Positions 1-5,334 of a stretch of 19,686 bases of DNA are shown in pieces. The translations under genes and the position numbers were made by a program. Source of the DNA: JBMOKU01 sp049324315 (GTDB lineage: Bacteria; Bacillota; Clostridia; Peptostreptococcales; Thermotaleaceae). The notes beneath the pieces were generated by a model. That model saw only the letters and a list, made by a program, of their open reading frames with translations, was not told the DNA's origin and did not search any database. Where the stretch lies: positions 1-19,686 of the forward strand of contig JBMOKU010000012.1 in assembly GCA_049324315.1 (NCBI GenBank). Reading direction: 5' to 3'. Numbering within the stretch: position 1 is the first letter of the stretch; each line of letters starts with the position of its first letter.

Positions 1-213
1 AAGGGCTGCGCACCGGAAACCTTGGAGGCAATTGCAGAAGTAAAGCCCCGAAGGGTGGTTTACGTTTCCTGCAATCCCGGGACCCTGGCTCGGGATTTGA
101 AATATTTGACAGAGCATGGGTATGAGGCGAAGGAAGTTCAGCCGGTTGATATGTTTCCTCAGACGGGGCATGTGGAGTGTGTGGTTCAAATACAACGCAA
201 AAAATGCTTGTAA
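1..213 (+). CDS. rlmD: 23S rRNA (uracil-5-)-methyltransferase RlmD/RumA family, C-terminal fragment (5' end outside window)
   Basis: The reading frame is open from base 1 and ends at TAA 211-213, so about 70 C-terminal residues of a gene that starts before the window are present. Two catalytic signatures of the TrmA/RumA family are visible: the SCNPGTLARDL segment, whose cysteine (codon 70-72) is the nucleophile that attacks uracil C6, and the C-terminal HVECVV segment, whose glutamate (codon 175-177) is the family's general base. Such enzymes methylate U1939 and/or U747 of 23S rRNA using SAM. The family assignment is firm; the exact target uridine cannot be told from the fragment. The residues after HVECVV (ending KKCL) are at or just past the usual end of the family. 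The 3' end of this gene is a known insertion hotspot for ICEs in streptococci, which fits the mobile DNA that follows. Confidence 0.93.
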   Translation, partial: KGCAPETLEAIAEVKPRRVVYVSCNPGTLARDLKYLTEHGYEAKEVQPVDMFPQTGHVECVVQIQRKKCL

Positions 214-600
214 TCCTAGTATTCAAGCTGTTTTGCGGGTTTTATACTTTTAGTAAAGATGAGCAGAATTTTGAGAATAAACAACTAATGGACAGCCTAA
301 AAGTGAAAATCGGGATATGACCTCGTCTGCGGAGATACGGTTTTTGACGTAATAACGATTGTGGTGGAAAGTATGTTGCCGGTTGGGGTTATAAGAACCC
401 TGACTGGCCTTTTTGCTTATGAGCAATGGATTTATTTATATAAACATAATATAATTGGGATAATATAAATAAAAGGATAGTGGTTAAGGAGTTTTTCAAA
501 AGTGAGGTGGTAGGTTTGCTAAGGCTAGAGTGAATATATAGCCCGTAGAAAAAAAGAAGATCGACTTGATGAATTTGACATAGATACTCGTGCTGAAAAT
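214..600. other. Intergenic stretch without a recognisable gene; possible decayed sequence
   Basis: No confident gene lies here. A 54-codon stretch without stops runs from 307 to the stop at 466-468 on the plus strand and would encode a partly hydrophobic peptide (GYDLVCGDTVFDV, then MLPVGVIRTLTGLFAYEQW), but it has no start codon and I do not recognise it. Near the right end is a good Shine-Dalgarno-like GAGGTGG (504-510). It is followed by what looks like the damaged 5' end of the next gene. Confidence 0.5.
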
Positions 601-1362
601 ATGAGAATATGTGTTAACTATGTTTTTGAGTATTTTAATAATTACTTAAATATAACTGAGGCCGAAGAAAAAACAGTTTTACAAAATGAGAAGTTAGAAA
701 AATATAGTAAGCAATTACAAGAGTATGAGCCTGAGGTAAGGGATTGGCTAGTAAAAATATATGCAGAGCATGGCAAACACTTAAATAAAAGCATTGGTAG
801 TATTTTAAAACAGGACGAGTTCTTTTTAATATATAATACAGACAAAGAATTTAGAAGTATATCCTATGACTGTTATTCACAACTAATAAAGAAACACCCT
901 TTTCTTAAAGATCAGACGGAACTGCTATTCCTATTTATTAAAGATTACCATCGAATACAGAGTCAACGCAGTTGGTTGTTTAACATTCCTTTTATTTCTG
1001 AAGGCATTAATAATTGGATTGAAGATACATGGTCTAAGCATCAAGTGAATGTAGCAGCCTTTGCAGATAATTGGGTCAACTATTTTTATGATCATGAAGA
1101 TCTATGGCCCGCCACTCATAGAAAAAAGAGCCAATATACTTGGAGAAAGTATGATTACGATATTAAGCAAAAGAGCAATCTATTTAACCTTAATTCACTA
1201 TATAGAAAGATGCCAAAGAAATCTTTCACAAAAGGCCGAAAGCAGGAGTTGGAAGTATTAATGATGTATTTCTGGCTAAATAGTTTGGAAGGAGACAACG
1301 AAGGCTACTGGCAGGAATATTTAGAAAAAGTTTTACCTGTTTTAAATAAAGAATTAGGATGA
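601..1362 (+). CDS. Hypothetical protein of unknown function, 253 aa, with a possibly broken N-terminus
   Basis: I do not recognise this protein. It is hydrophilic, rich in aromatic residues and lysine (FNIPFISEGINNWIEDTW, HEDLWPATHRKK), without a signal peptide or membrane segments, so probably cytosolic. ATG 601 is the first usable start in the frame but has no good ribosome binding site. The frame is open back to 529 and codes for plausible protein sequence (ARRKKEDRLDEFDIDTRAEN) with no start codon. Further upstream, GAGGTGG at 504-510 precedes TTT-GCT-AAG-GCT-AGA-GTG-AAT in another frame (515-535), which reads like an N-terminus AKARVN with a lost ATG and a frameshift near 536-541. Either the gene is a 5'-damaged pseudogene or translation starts internally. 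A terminator-like hairpin follows directly. Its neighbours are also decayed. Confidence 0.6.
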   Translation: MRICVNYVFEYFNNYLNITEAEEKTVLQNEKLEKYSKQLQEYEPEVRDWLVKIYAEHGKHLNKSIGSILKQDEFFLIYNTDKEFRSISYDCYSQLIKKHPFLKDQTELLFLFIKDYHRIQSQRSWLFNIPFISEGINNWIEDTWSKHQVNVAAFADNWVNYFYDHEDLWPATHRKKSQYTWRKYDYDIKQKSNLFNLNSLYRKMPKKSFTKGRKQELEVLMMYFWLNSLEGDNEGYWQEYLEKVLPVLNKELG

Positions 1363-1374
1363 GGCTGGTTATAT

Positions 1375-1411
1375 ACCGGTTGGTGGTTTTAATAACTGAG
1401 ACCGGTTTTTT
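1375..1411 (+). terminator. Probable rho-independent terminator after the 253-aa gene
   Basis: ACCGGT at 1375-1380 pairs with ACCGGT at 1401-1406. An inner GTT/AAC stem (1386-1388 with 1394-1396) closes a TTAAT loop, with an imperfect internal loop between the stems. A run of T (1406-1411) follows. It begins 12 bp after the stop of the 253-aa gene. Confidence 0.6.
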
Positions 1412-1469
1412 ATGGTTTAGGGACTTATATTGATTATTGTATATTCTCAGTTGTGGGCACGGAAGGTGA

Positions 1470-1721
1470 TTAGAACTTATATATAAACCGAGTGAATTGG
1501 GCTTATACAAAGATAAAAATCGCTCTGCAAACAGTGAACTTTTTCATCGATATTTTGTTATTGAAAATGGAAAGGCGAAAGAGGTTCATGAAAATACCAT
1601 TGACGTTACGTATGATTTATACAATTGGGACACAGTGCTGAATGAGATATGTGTAAGCAGCGGCTTCAGAAGTTTGGTTATAAGATCGATCAAGCTTTTG
1701 TGTTTGCTAGTCAAATTTTGA
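1470..1721 (+). pseudogene. Possible C-terminal remnant of a class I SAM-dependent methyltransferase
   Basis: An open stretch begins right after a stop at 1467-1469 and ends at TGA 1719-1721. The only early start is TTG 1497, with no convincing ribosome binding site. The segment HRYFVIENGKAKEVHENTID followed by VTYDLYNWDTVLNEICVSSGF resembles the C-terminal part of type-11/12 methyltransferases, where an exposed beta strand is followed by an ELxxLLxxAGF-like helix. No SAM-binding motif I is present, so the N-terminal half is missing. After the GF motif the sequence drifts into a different-looking tail. I infer a truncated relic; the family assignment is tentative, from pattern only. Confidence 0.3.
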
Positions 1722-1775
1722 GTCAGTCTGCTAATTATAAAATGAGCCATTACTAAAATGAATGATATTGACCGT

Positions 1776-1793
1776 TATGTATTTAAATACATA
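1776..1793. repeat. 18-bp perfect palindrome TATGTATTTAAATACATA
   Basis: The sequence is its own reverse complement over 18 bp. It sits in the AT-rich, gene-free stretch 1722-2020 upstream of the membrane-protein gene at 2021. It could be a dimeric regulator site; no regulator can be assigned. Confidence 0.6.
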
Positions 1794-1826
1794 TTTGTTG
1801 ATAATGTTTCTTATTTTAGCTGCTAC

Positions 1827-1878
1827 TTACAATGTAAAAACTGCGACATACAAGATATGTCATAAAAAGAAGTTTTTA
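1827..1878. repeat. Nested inverted repeats upstream of the membrane-protein gene
   Basis: Three symmetric elements overlap. TTACA-A-TGTAA lies at 1827-1837. TAAAAACT (1835-1842) pairs with AGTTTTTA (1871-1878). Inside that pair, GACATA (1845-1850) pairs with TATGTC (1856-1861) around a 5-nt loop. Together with the palindrome at 1776-1793 this fills most of the region between the methyltransferase relic and the gene at 2021. An operator cluster or an RNA leader structure are both possible; I see no riboswitch that I can name. Confidence 0.5.
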
Positions 1879-2020
1879 GATACAAAAAAGTATTAATTCG
1901 ACAAGATTAGTCAAAATGTCTAAAGGTATTTAATTTCTTTTGTAGAACAATGGGCAAAGTTGAAAGTAAAGTAAAACATTGTTTAGTTTATATAGTTTCT
2001 TGTTAAAAAGGAGAGTTGTT

Positions 2021-2602
2021 ATGAATAACAAAGTCAATGTAATAATATTTTTAATTTTAGTTGCTTTTCTATTCATGCTTAATACAGCTGTTTTAGCAGA
2101 TAACGACCAAGAAGAAAGACATGAACAACGAAGAAACAGTAATTATGAAATAGAAGATGAGCGCAGTTGGCAGAGAGAAAGTGAAAACGAGGAAGAAAAT
2201 GAAGAAAACACCGGAGAAAATCTCGGTTCTGAATTCGCCGAGGATTTAGGCGCGCCAAGCCTAATTTTAGGCGGCTTCACTATCTCAATTCTGGGTCTAA
2301 GACTAGCCAACCAATATATTTTTCAAAATAAATCAAACTTCTTAAGAAAAATCAGAAGACCCTTAAGCAAAATCCATCCCTATCTGGGCTTCTTAATGGC
2401 TGCCATAGGTTTAGTTCACGGTTATTTTCTAATTGACGAGAGTTCTTTTGCATGTGTGTTGGTATGTACAACACTTGCTCTGATTATACTCACCCCCTTA
2501 ATTGGCAAAAGTCTGAGAATTAGAAAATGGTTAGTAATTCATAGGTTTTGTACATATTTACTAATAATTTCTCTGCTGATTCATGTTAGTGTCGCCGATT
2601 AA
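2021..2602 (+). CDS. Small exported/membrane protein with a bis-histidine di-heme cytochrome-b-like domain
   Basis: ATG 2021 is chosen because AAAGGAG lies just upstream (about 2008-2014); this gives 193 aa. Residues 5-26 form a signal peptide or first membrane anchor ending in an A-V-L-A type cleavage region. Residues ~28-75 are very acidic (many E/D, with R and N). About four hydrophobic segments follow (~80-98, ~118-137, ~142-160, ~173-190). The histidines are arranged in two pairs, H119/H133 and H174/H188, each with 13 residues between, on the predicted helices IHPYLGFLMAAIGLVH and IHRFCTYLLIISLLIH. This spacing is the classic axial-ligand pattern of di-heme b-type membrane cytochromes and ferric-reductase-like domains. 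I infer a membrane heme protein for electron transfer. No redox partner gene is adjacent. Heme binding is not proven by sequence alone. Confidence 0.72.
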   Translation: MNNKVNVIIFLILVAFLFMLNTAVLADNDQEERHEQRRNSNYEIEDERSWQRESENEEENEENTGENLGSEFAEDLGAPSLILGGFTISILGLRLANQYIFQNKSNFLRKIRRPLSKIHPYLGFLMAAIGLVHGYFLIDESSFACVLVCTTLALIILTPLIGKSLRIRKWLVIHRFCTYLLIISLLIHVSVAD

Positions 2603-3152
2603 TCTCTAACCTGATATCCAAAACTAAGGTCAGCTTTTTAATAATACACAGTTTCGTAAATTGCATGACTCCTCAAGAATTTGAAGACCAGCTTAAGCAA
2701 TGTAGTAGAGTTTGGCGAAGCTAACTATTTGCATTGAGGGCTGGCATGATAAACTGCTATGCCCTTCTCATCAGGATGCCTCAAGGGCTAAAAATCATAA
2801 CACAGAGGCTCAATGTCAATAGCAAACTTGGCTGGAATATTTAGTTTTGTTTAACTTTTTGTGTCTAAATTATTCACTTAAATTCAGACTTTATACAAGG
2901 GTGAATTACTACACTCTTGTTGCGTATTCCAACGAATAAGCGTCGTATTGAACTTTGTTAGAAAAAATATCCCAGTTATATTTATGCAGAAGTAATACTT
3001 AATACATTGCTCATTTTATAAATAGCATTTGCTGATAAAGTGGTTCAAACTTTCATTAGCAAATACAAGCTTTGAGGAATTAACCTATCTTAATAAAGGA
3101 AGTTTGACATATTAATAACTTTACAGAATAAAATTGAGCAAAAAAGAAAAAA
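2603..3152. other. 550-bp gene-free stretch, probably debris near the left part of the mobile element
   Basis: All frames are short. Bases ~2664-2720 encode MTPQEFEDQLKQ, followed by a stop soon after. This resembles the extreme C-terminus of IS3-type transposases, but the match is short and tentative. An imperfect inverted repeat, ACAAGGGTG (2895-2903) with CACTCTTGT (2912-2920, one mismatch), lies in the middle and has no T-run after it. No RNA gene is recognised. The left boundary of the conjugative element could be in this stretch, but no terminal repeat could be confirmed. Confidence 0.4.
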
Positions 3153-3368
3153 TTAAATCTTTTCCCCATCTTCAAAAACAAAATATCCTTCAAATTTGCA
3201 CCCAAGAGCTTCAGCAATTTGATGTAATTCTTGTTCTGAGAAATTATCTCTTGAGAGCTTATTGGATAAATTCTGATTTGAAGTACCTATTAAAGTAGCG
3301 AGTTCCGATATCGTTACTTTTTTTCTTTTTATCAAAATACGGATTTTTTCACCCATAGTTAGATTCAT
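3153..3368 (-). CDS. XRE-family helix-turn-helix repressor, 71 aa
   Basis: This small single-domain regulator begins MNLTMGEKIRIL. Its HTH is at about residues 16-42 (VTISELATLIGTSNQNLSNKL), matching the Cro/C1-type fold with the second helix entered at TS-NQNLSNKL. The start is supported by AGGACGGTGAT 7-8 nt upstream on the minus strand. The protein ends shortly after the fifth helix (GYFVFEDGEKI), a typical length for stand-alone XRE repressors. It is divergent from parA, and both promoters can be read in the 158-bp gap with a shared AGTGTA element. I infer that it represses itself and the par/transfer operon, like the immunity repressors of other ICEs. The effector or inducing signal is unknown. 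Confidence 0.88.
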   Translation of the reverse strand: MNLTMGEKIRILIKRKKVTISELATLIGTSNQNLSNKLSRDNFSEQELHQIAEALGCKFEGYFVFEDGEKI

Positions 3369-3391
3369 TTTTAATCACCGTCCTACACAAT

Positions 3392-3420
3392 AATATACAC
3401 TATTTAGTGTAAAGTATCAA
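3392..3420 (-). promoter_or_regulatory. Sigma-A-type promoter of the XRE repressor gene
   Basis: On the minus strand TTGATA (plus 3415-3420) is followed after exactly 17 bp by TATATT (plus 3392-3397), about 24 bp before the repressor start. The 16-bp palindrome at 3396-3411 fills the spacer, as expected for an autorepressed promoter. Confidence 0.7.
3396..3411. promoter_or_regulatory. Operator-like palindrome TACACTA-TT-TAGTGTA
   Basis: A perfect 7-bp inverted repeat around a 2-bp centre sits inside the spacer of the repressor promoter and touches its -10 box. Half-site copies (AAGTGTA) recur at 3445-3451 and 3478-3484. It is the most likely binding site of the adjacent XRE protein (inference from position and symmetry). 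Confidence 0.68.
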
Positions 3421-3444
3421 TTCAACTCAGAATATAAAACGTAC

Positions 3445-3484
3445 AAGTGTAAAAAGTGCTTGAAATTATAAATTCATAAGTGTA
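3445..3484 (+). promoter_or_regulatory. Two additional AAGTGTA half-operators at the parA promoter
   Basis: AAGTGTA occurs at 3445-3451 and 3478-3484, 33 bp apart (about three helical turns). Both are in the same orientation as the right arm of the palindrome at 3396-3411. The second overlaps the -10 box of the parA promoter and the first lies just upstream of its -35 box. Confidence 0.5.
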
Positions 3485-3488
3485 TAAT
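3460..3488 (+). promoter_or_regulatory. Sigma-A-type promoter of the parA operon
   Basis: TTGAAA (3460-3465), a 17-bp spacer and a perfect TATAAT (3483-3488) lie 38 bp upstream of the parA ATG. An AAGTGTA half-site overlaps the -10 box. It is probably the main promoter for the downstream maintenance and transfer operon. Confidence 0.78.
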
Positions 3489-3526
3489 CAAACTAAATAA
3501 TGTGAAATACAGAAAGGAGCAAAAAC

Positions 3527-4315
3527 ATGAGTAGTAGTTGTAAAATCATAGCAATTGCCAACCAAAAAGGGGGCGTAGGGAAAACCACAACGGCACAAAA
3601 TTTAAGTTATTCTTTAGCGGAAAATGGGAAAAAAGTTTTGCTGGTCGACTTTGACCCACAAAGCAATCTAACTATGTGTTTTGGAGTTGACAAGCCGGAT
3701 GAGCTGAAAACGACAATTTATCATTTAATGATGGCGGCTATTGAAGAAGAAAATCTGCCGGGTAAATCAGAATACATTATTTCTAACGGCAGCATTGATT
3801 TAATTCCTTGTTCTATTGAACTATCTGCTGTTGAAGTCAACTTGGTAAACACTATGAGCAGAGAAAATATCCTTCGCAGTGTTCTTGAAAGTGTTAAACA
3901 AGATTATGATTATGTAATTATTGATTGCATGCCCAGCCTGGGAATGCTCACTATTAATGCTCTTACGGCGAGTGACAGTGTTTTAATTACTGCAACACCT
4001 GAGTATCTTTCAGCCAAAGGACTGGAATTGCTGTTAAGAACAATTATCAGAGTTAAAAAGAAGCTCAATCCTAAGATTGTCATAGATGGTATTCTTATCA
4101 CGATGTTTAAGGAACGAACTATTATATCAAGAGAGATATTGTCCCTTATTGAGGATGCATATGGGAAAAGCCTGAAAGTATTTGATAGCAAAATTCCTTC
4201 GTCGGTAAAAGTGGGGGAGGCTAATTTTAACAGCAAGAGCATTATCGAATATAAGCCTGATAATAAAGTAGCCCTTGCCTATAATGACTTTGCAAAGGAG
4301 TTTGTTGCATTATGA
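3527..4315 (+). CDS. parA: ParA/Soj-family partition ATPase
   Basis: This is a 262-aa deviant-Walker ATPase of the MinD/ParA superfamily. The P-loop KGGVGKTTTA starts at residue 14, with the signature lysine K14 and catalytic-site lysine K19. LLVDFDPQSNLT is the switch/A' segment (~residues 38-50) and YVIIDCMPSLG is Walker B. There is no N-terminal HTH extension, so it belongs to the short Soj-like type that relies on a partner ParB and a separate repressor. With ParB it would move or position the circular excised element, or help stabilise it, by an ATP-driven gradient on the nucleoid. The start is supported by AAAGGAG about 7 nt upstream. The gene shares ATGA with parB (overlap 4312-4315), which implies translational coupling. 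Its promoter is at 3460-3488 and is probably controlled by the divergent XRE protein. Confidence 0.95.
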   Translation: MSSSCKIIAIANQKGGVGKTTTAQNLSYSLAENGKKVLLVDFDPQSNLTMCFGVDKPDELKTTIYHLMMAAIEEENLPGKSEYIISNGSIDLIPCSIELSAVEVNLVNTMSRENILRSVLESVKQDYDYVIIDCMPSLGMLTINALTASDSVLITATPEYLSAKGLELLLRTIIRVKKKLNPKIVIDGILITMFKERTIISREILSLIEDAYGKSLKVFDSKIPSSVKVGEANFNSKSIIEYKPDNKVALAYNDFAKEFVAL

Positions 4316-5334
4316 GTAAAAAGAAACTGGAGACTTTTGCAGATATGCTGGGGGGATATGACCCGGAAGAGTATAAAGAGCAAGAAAAAGGTGTAACTGA
4401 GATAGATTTATCAAAACTTGTTCCTTTTGAGAATCATCCGTTCAGACTCTACCAAGACCAACAATTGGATAACATGGTGGAAAGCATCAAAGAGTTTGGT
4501 GTGATGATTCCCATTATAGTTAGGACAAAAGAGAGCGGTGTATATGAAATCCTATCTGGACACAATCGAGTGAATGCAGCCAAGCTGGCGGGACTTACAA
4601 CAATACCTGCTGTTATCCATGATAATCTGTCAGATGATGATGCAATATTGATAGTTACAGAAACAAACTTCATGCAGCGTTCTCTTGATGAAATGCTACC
4701 CAGCGAAAAAGCAAAAGCTTTTGAAATGGAAATGCAGGCACTAAAGCGTCAAGGTAAAAAAACAAGCTGGTTTTTTGATGAAAATGATAGCGAAAACCAG
4801 CATGAATACAGGGATGAAAGCACTTCGACAACTGAGTTGTCGAAGTGGAGAAGTGACGAAGCGGTAGGAGAAAGAAATAATATTTCACGTGAGATGGTAA
4901 GGCAGTATAGAAGATTAAATTATCTTACAACACCTTTGCTGAAAATGGTCGATGAACATGAAATAATCATAAAAGCAGCAGTTGAGCTTTCTTATTTAAA
5001 AGTAAAAGAACAGAATATGATCGAAGAAGCAATTTTAGCTGGAGATTATAAAGTGGATTGGAATAAGGCGAAGCTATTAAGGACTTATTCTAAAAACGGT
5101 AAGCTGGATGAGGAAAATATAACAGCTATTCTTTCAGGTGAAATAGATAAAAAGAAAAAAGCAAAAAAGCCTGCAGTATTTAAGCTAAAGCCTAAAATCG
5201 TATCTAAATACTTTAAACCGGAACAAAATCAGGCAGAAATTGAGGAGGTGATTGACAAGGCATTAGCATTATATTTTGAAACCCTGATGCCGGGAAAGGA
5301 GGCAATCCATGAGCAGACGGCTGAAACAAGTTAA
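4312..5334 (+). CDS. parB: ParB/Spo0J-family partition protein
   Basis: This 340-aa protein has the ParB N-terminal domain at ~30-130: IDLSKLVPFENHPFR, then the nucleotide-binding box GHNRVNAAKLAG at 83-94 (the GERRxRA-like CTP-binding loop) and TETNFMQRS at ~115-124. A central HTH DNA-binding region follows (VGERNNISREMVRQYRRL, ~186-203), with a lysine-rich C-terminal part (KKKKAKKPAVFKLKPK). It should load onto a centromere-like parS site and stimulate ParA. The segment at residues ~155-182, between N-domain and HTH, is poorly structured (DENDSENQHEY, DESTSTTELSKW). Its DNA contains a 27-bp inverted repeat (4821-4847), and a parS-like sequence follows at 4881-4896. The 3' end overlaps the next gene by 26 nt, so parA, parB and the helicase gene are coupled. 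Confidence 0.93.
   Translation: MSKKKLETFADMLGGYDPEEYKEQEKGVTEIDLSKLVPFENHPFRLYQDQQLDNMVESIKEFGVMIPIIVRTKESGVYEILSGHNRVNAAKLAGLTTIPAVIHDNLSDDDAILIVTETNFMQRSLDEMLPSEKAKAFEMEMQALKRQGKKTSWFFDENDSENQHEYRDESTSTTELSKWRSDEAVGERNNISREMVRQYRRLNYLTTPLLKMVDEHEIIIKAAVELSYLKVKEQNMIEEAILAGDYKVDWNKAKLLRTYSKNGKLDEENITAILSGEIDKKKKAKKPAVFKLKPKIVSKYFKPEQNQAEIEEVIDKALALYFETLMPGKEAIHEQTAETS
4821..4847. repeat. 27-bp perfect inverted repeat inside parB
   Basis: CACTTCGACAACT (4821-4833) and AGTTGTCGAAGTG (4835-4847) are exact reverse complements around a single G. As RNA this folds into a 12-bp stem with a 3-nt loop. No T-run follows, so it is not a terminator. It lies in the linker-coding part of parB. It could be the cognate centromere of this ParB, or an RNA element that modulates translation of the operon. 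Confidence 0.85.
4881..4896. promoter_or_regulatory. Weak parS-like site in parB
   Basis: TATTTCACGTGAGATG matches the Bacillus-type chromosomal parS consensus TGTTNCACGTGAAACA at most positions, with an intact TTCACGTGA core. It lies 34 bp after the 27-bp inverted repeat. parS sites inside parB genes are known (spo0J in Bacillus subtilis). Chance occurrence is quite possible because it encodes the HTH residues ISREM. Confidence 0.25.

Noticed and set aside
642..845. Minus-strand open frame opposite the 253-aa gene
   Set aside because: It lies fully antisense to a better-supported frame, has no ribosome binding site and reads as a compositional shadow rich in S, F and L.
1061..1261. Alternative plus-strand frame inside the 253-aa gene
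   Set aside because: No family features and no ribosome binding site; the overlapping longer frame has the more protein-like sequence.
1979..2020. Upstream TTG start for the di-heme-type membrane protein
   Set aside because: ATG 2021 has a strong AAAGGAG in front and begins a normal signal peptide; the extension would add 14 residues before it.
2640..2930. Possible insertion-sequence end with an IS3-like transposase tail
   Set aside because: Only about 12 residues look transposase-like and no terminal inverted repeat or target duplication could be paired, so it is mentioned as debris but not called as an IS.
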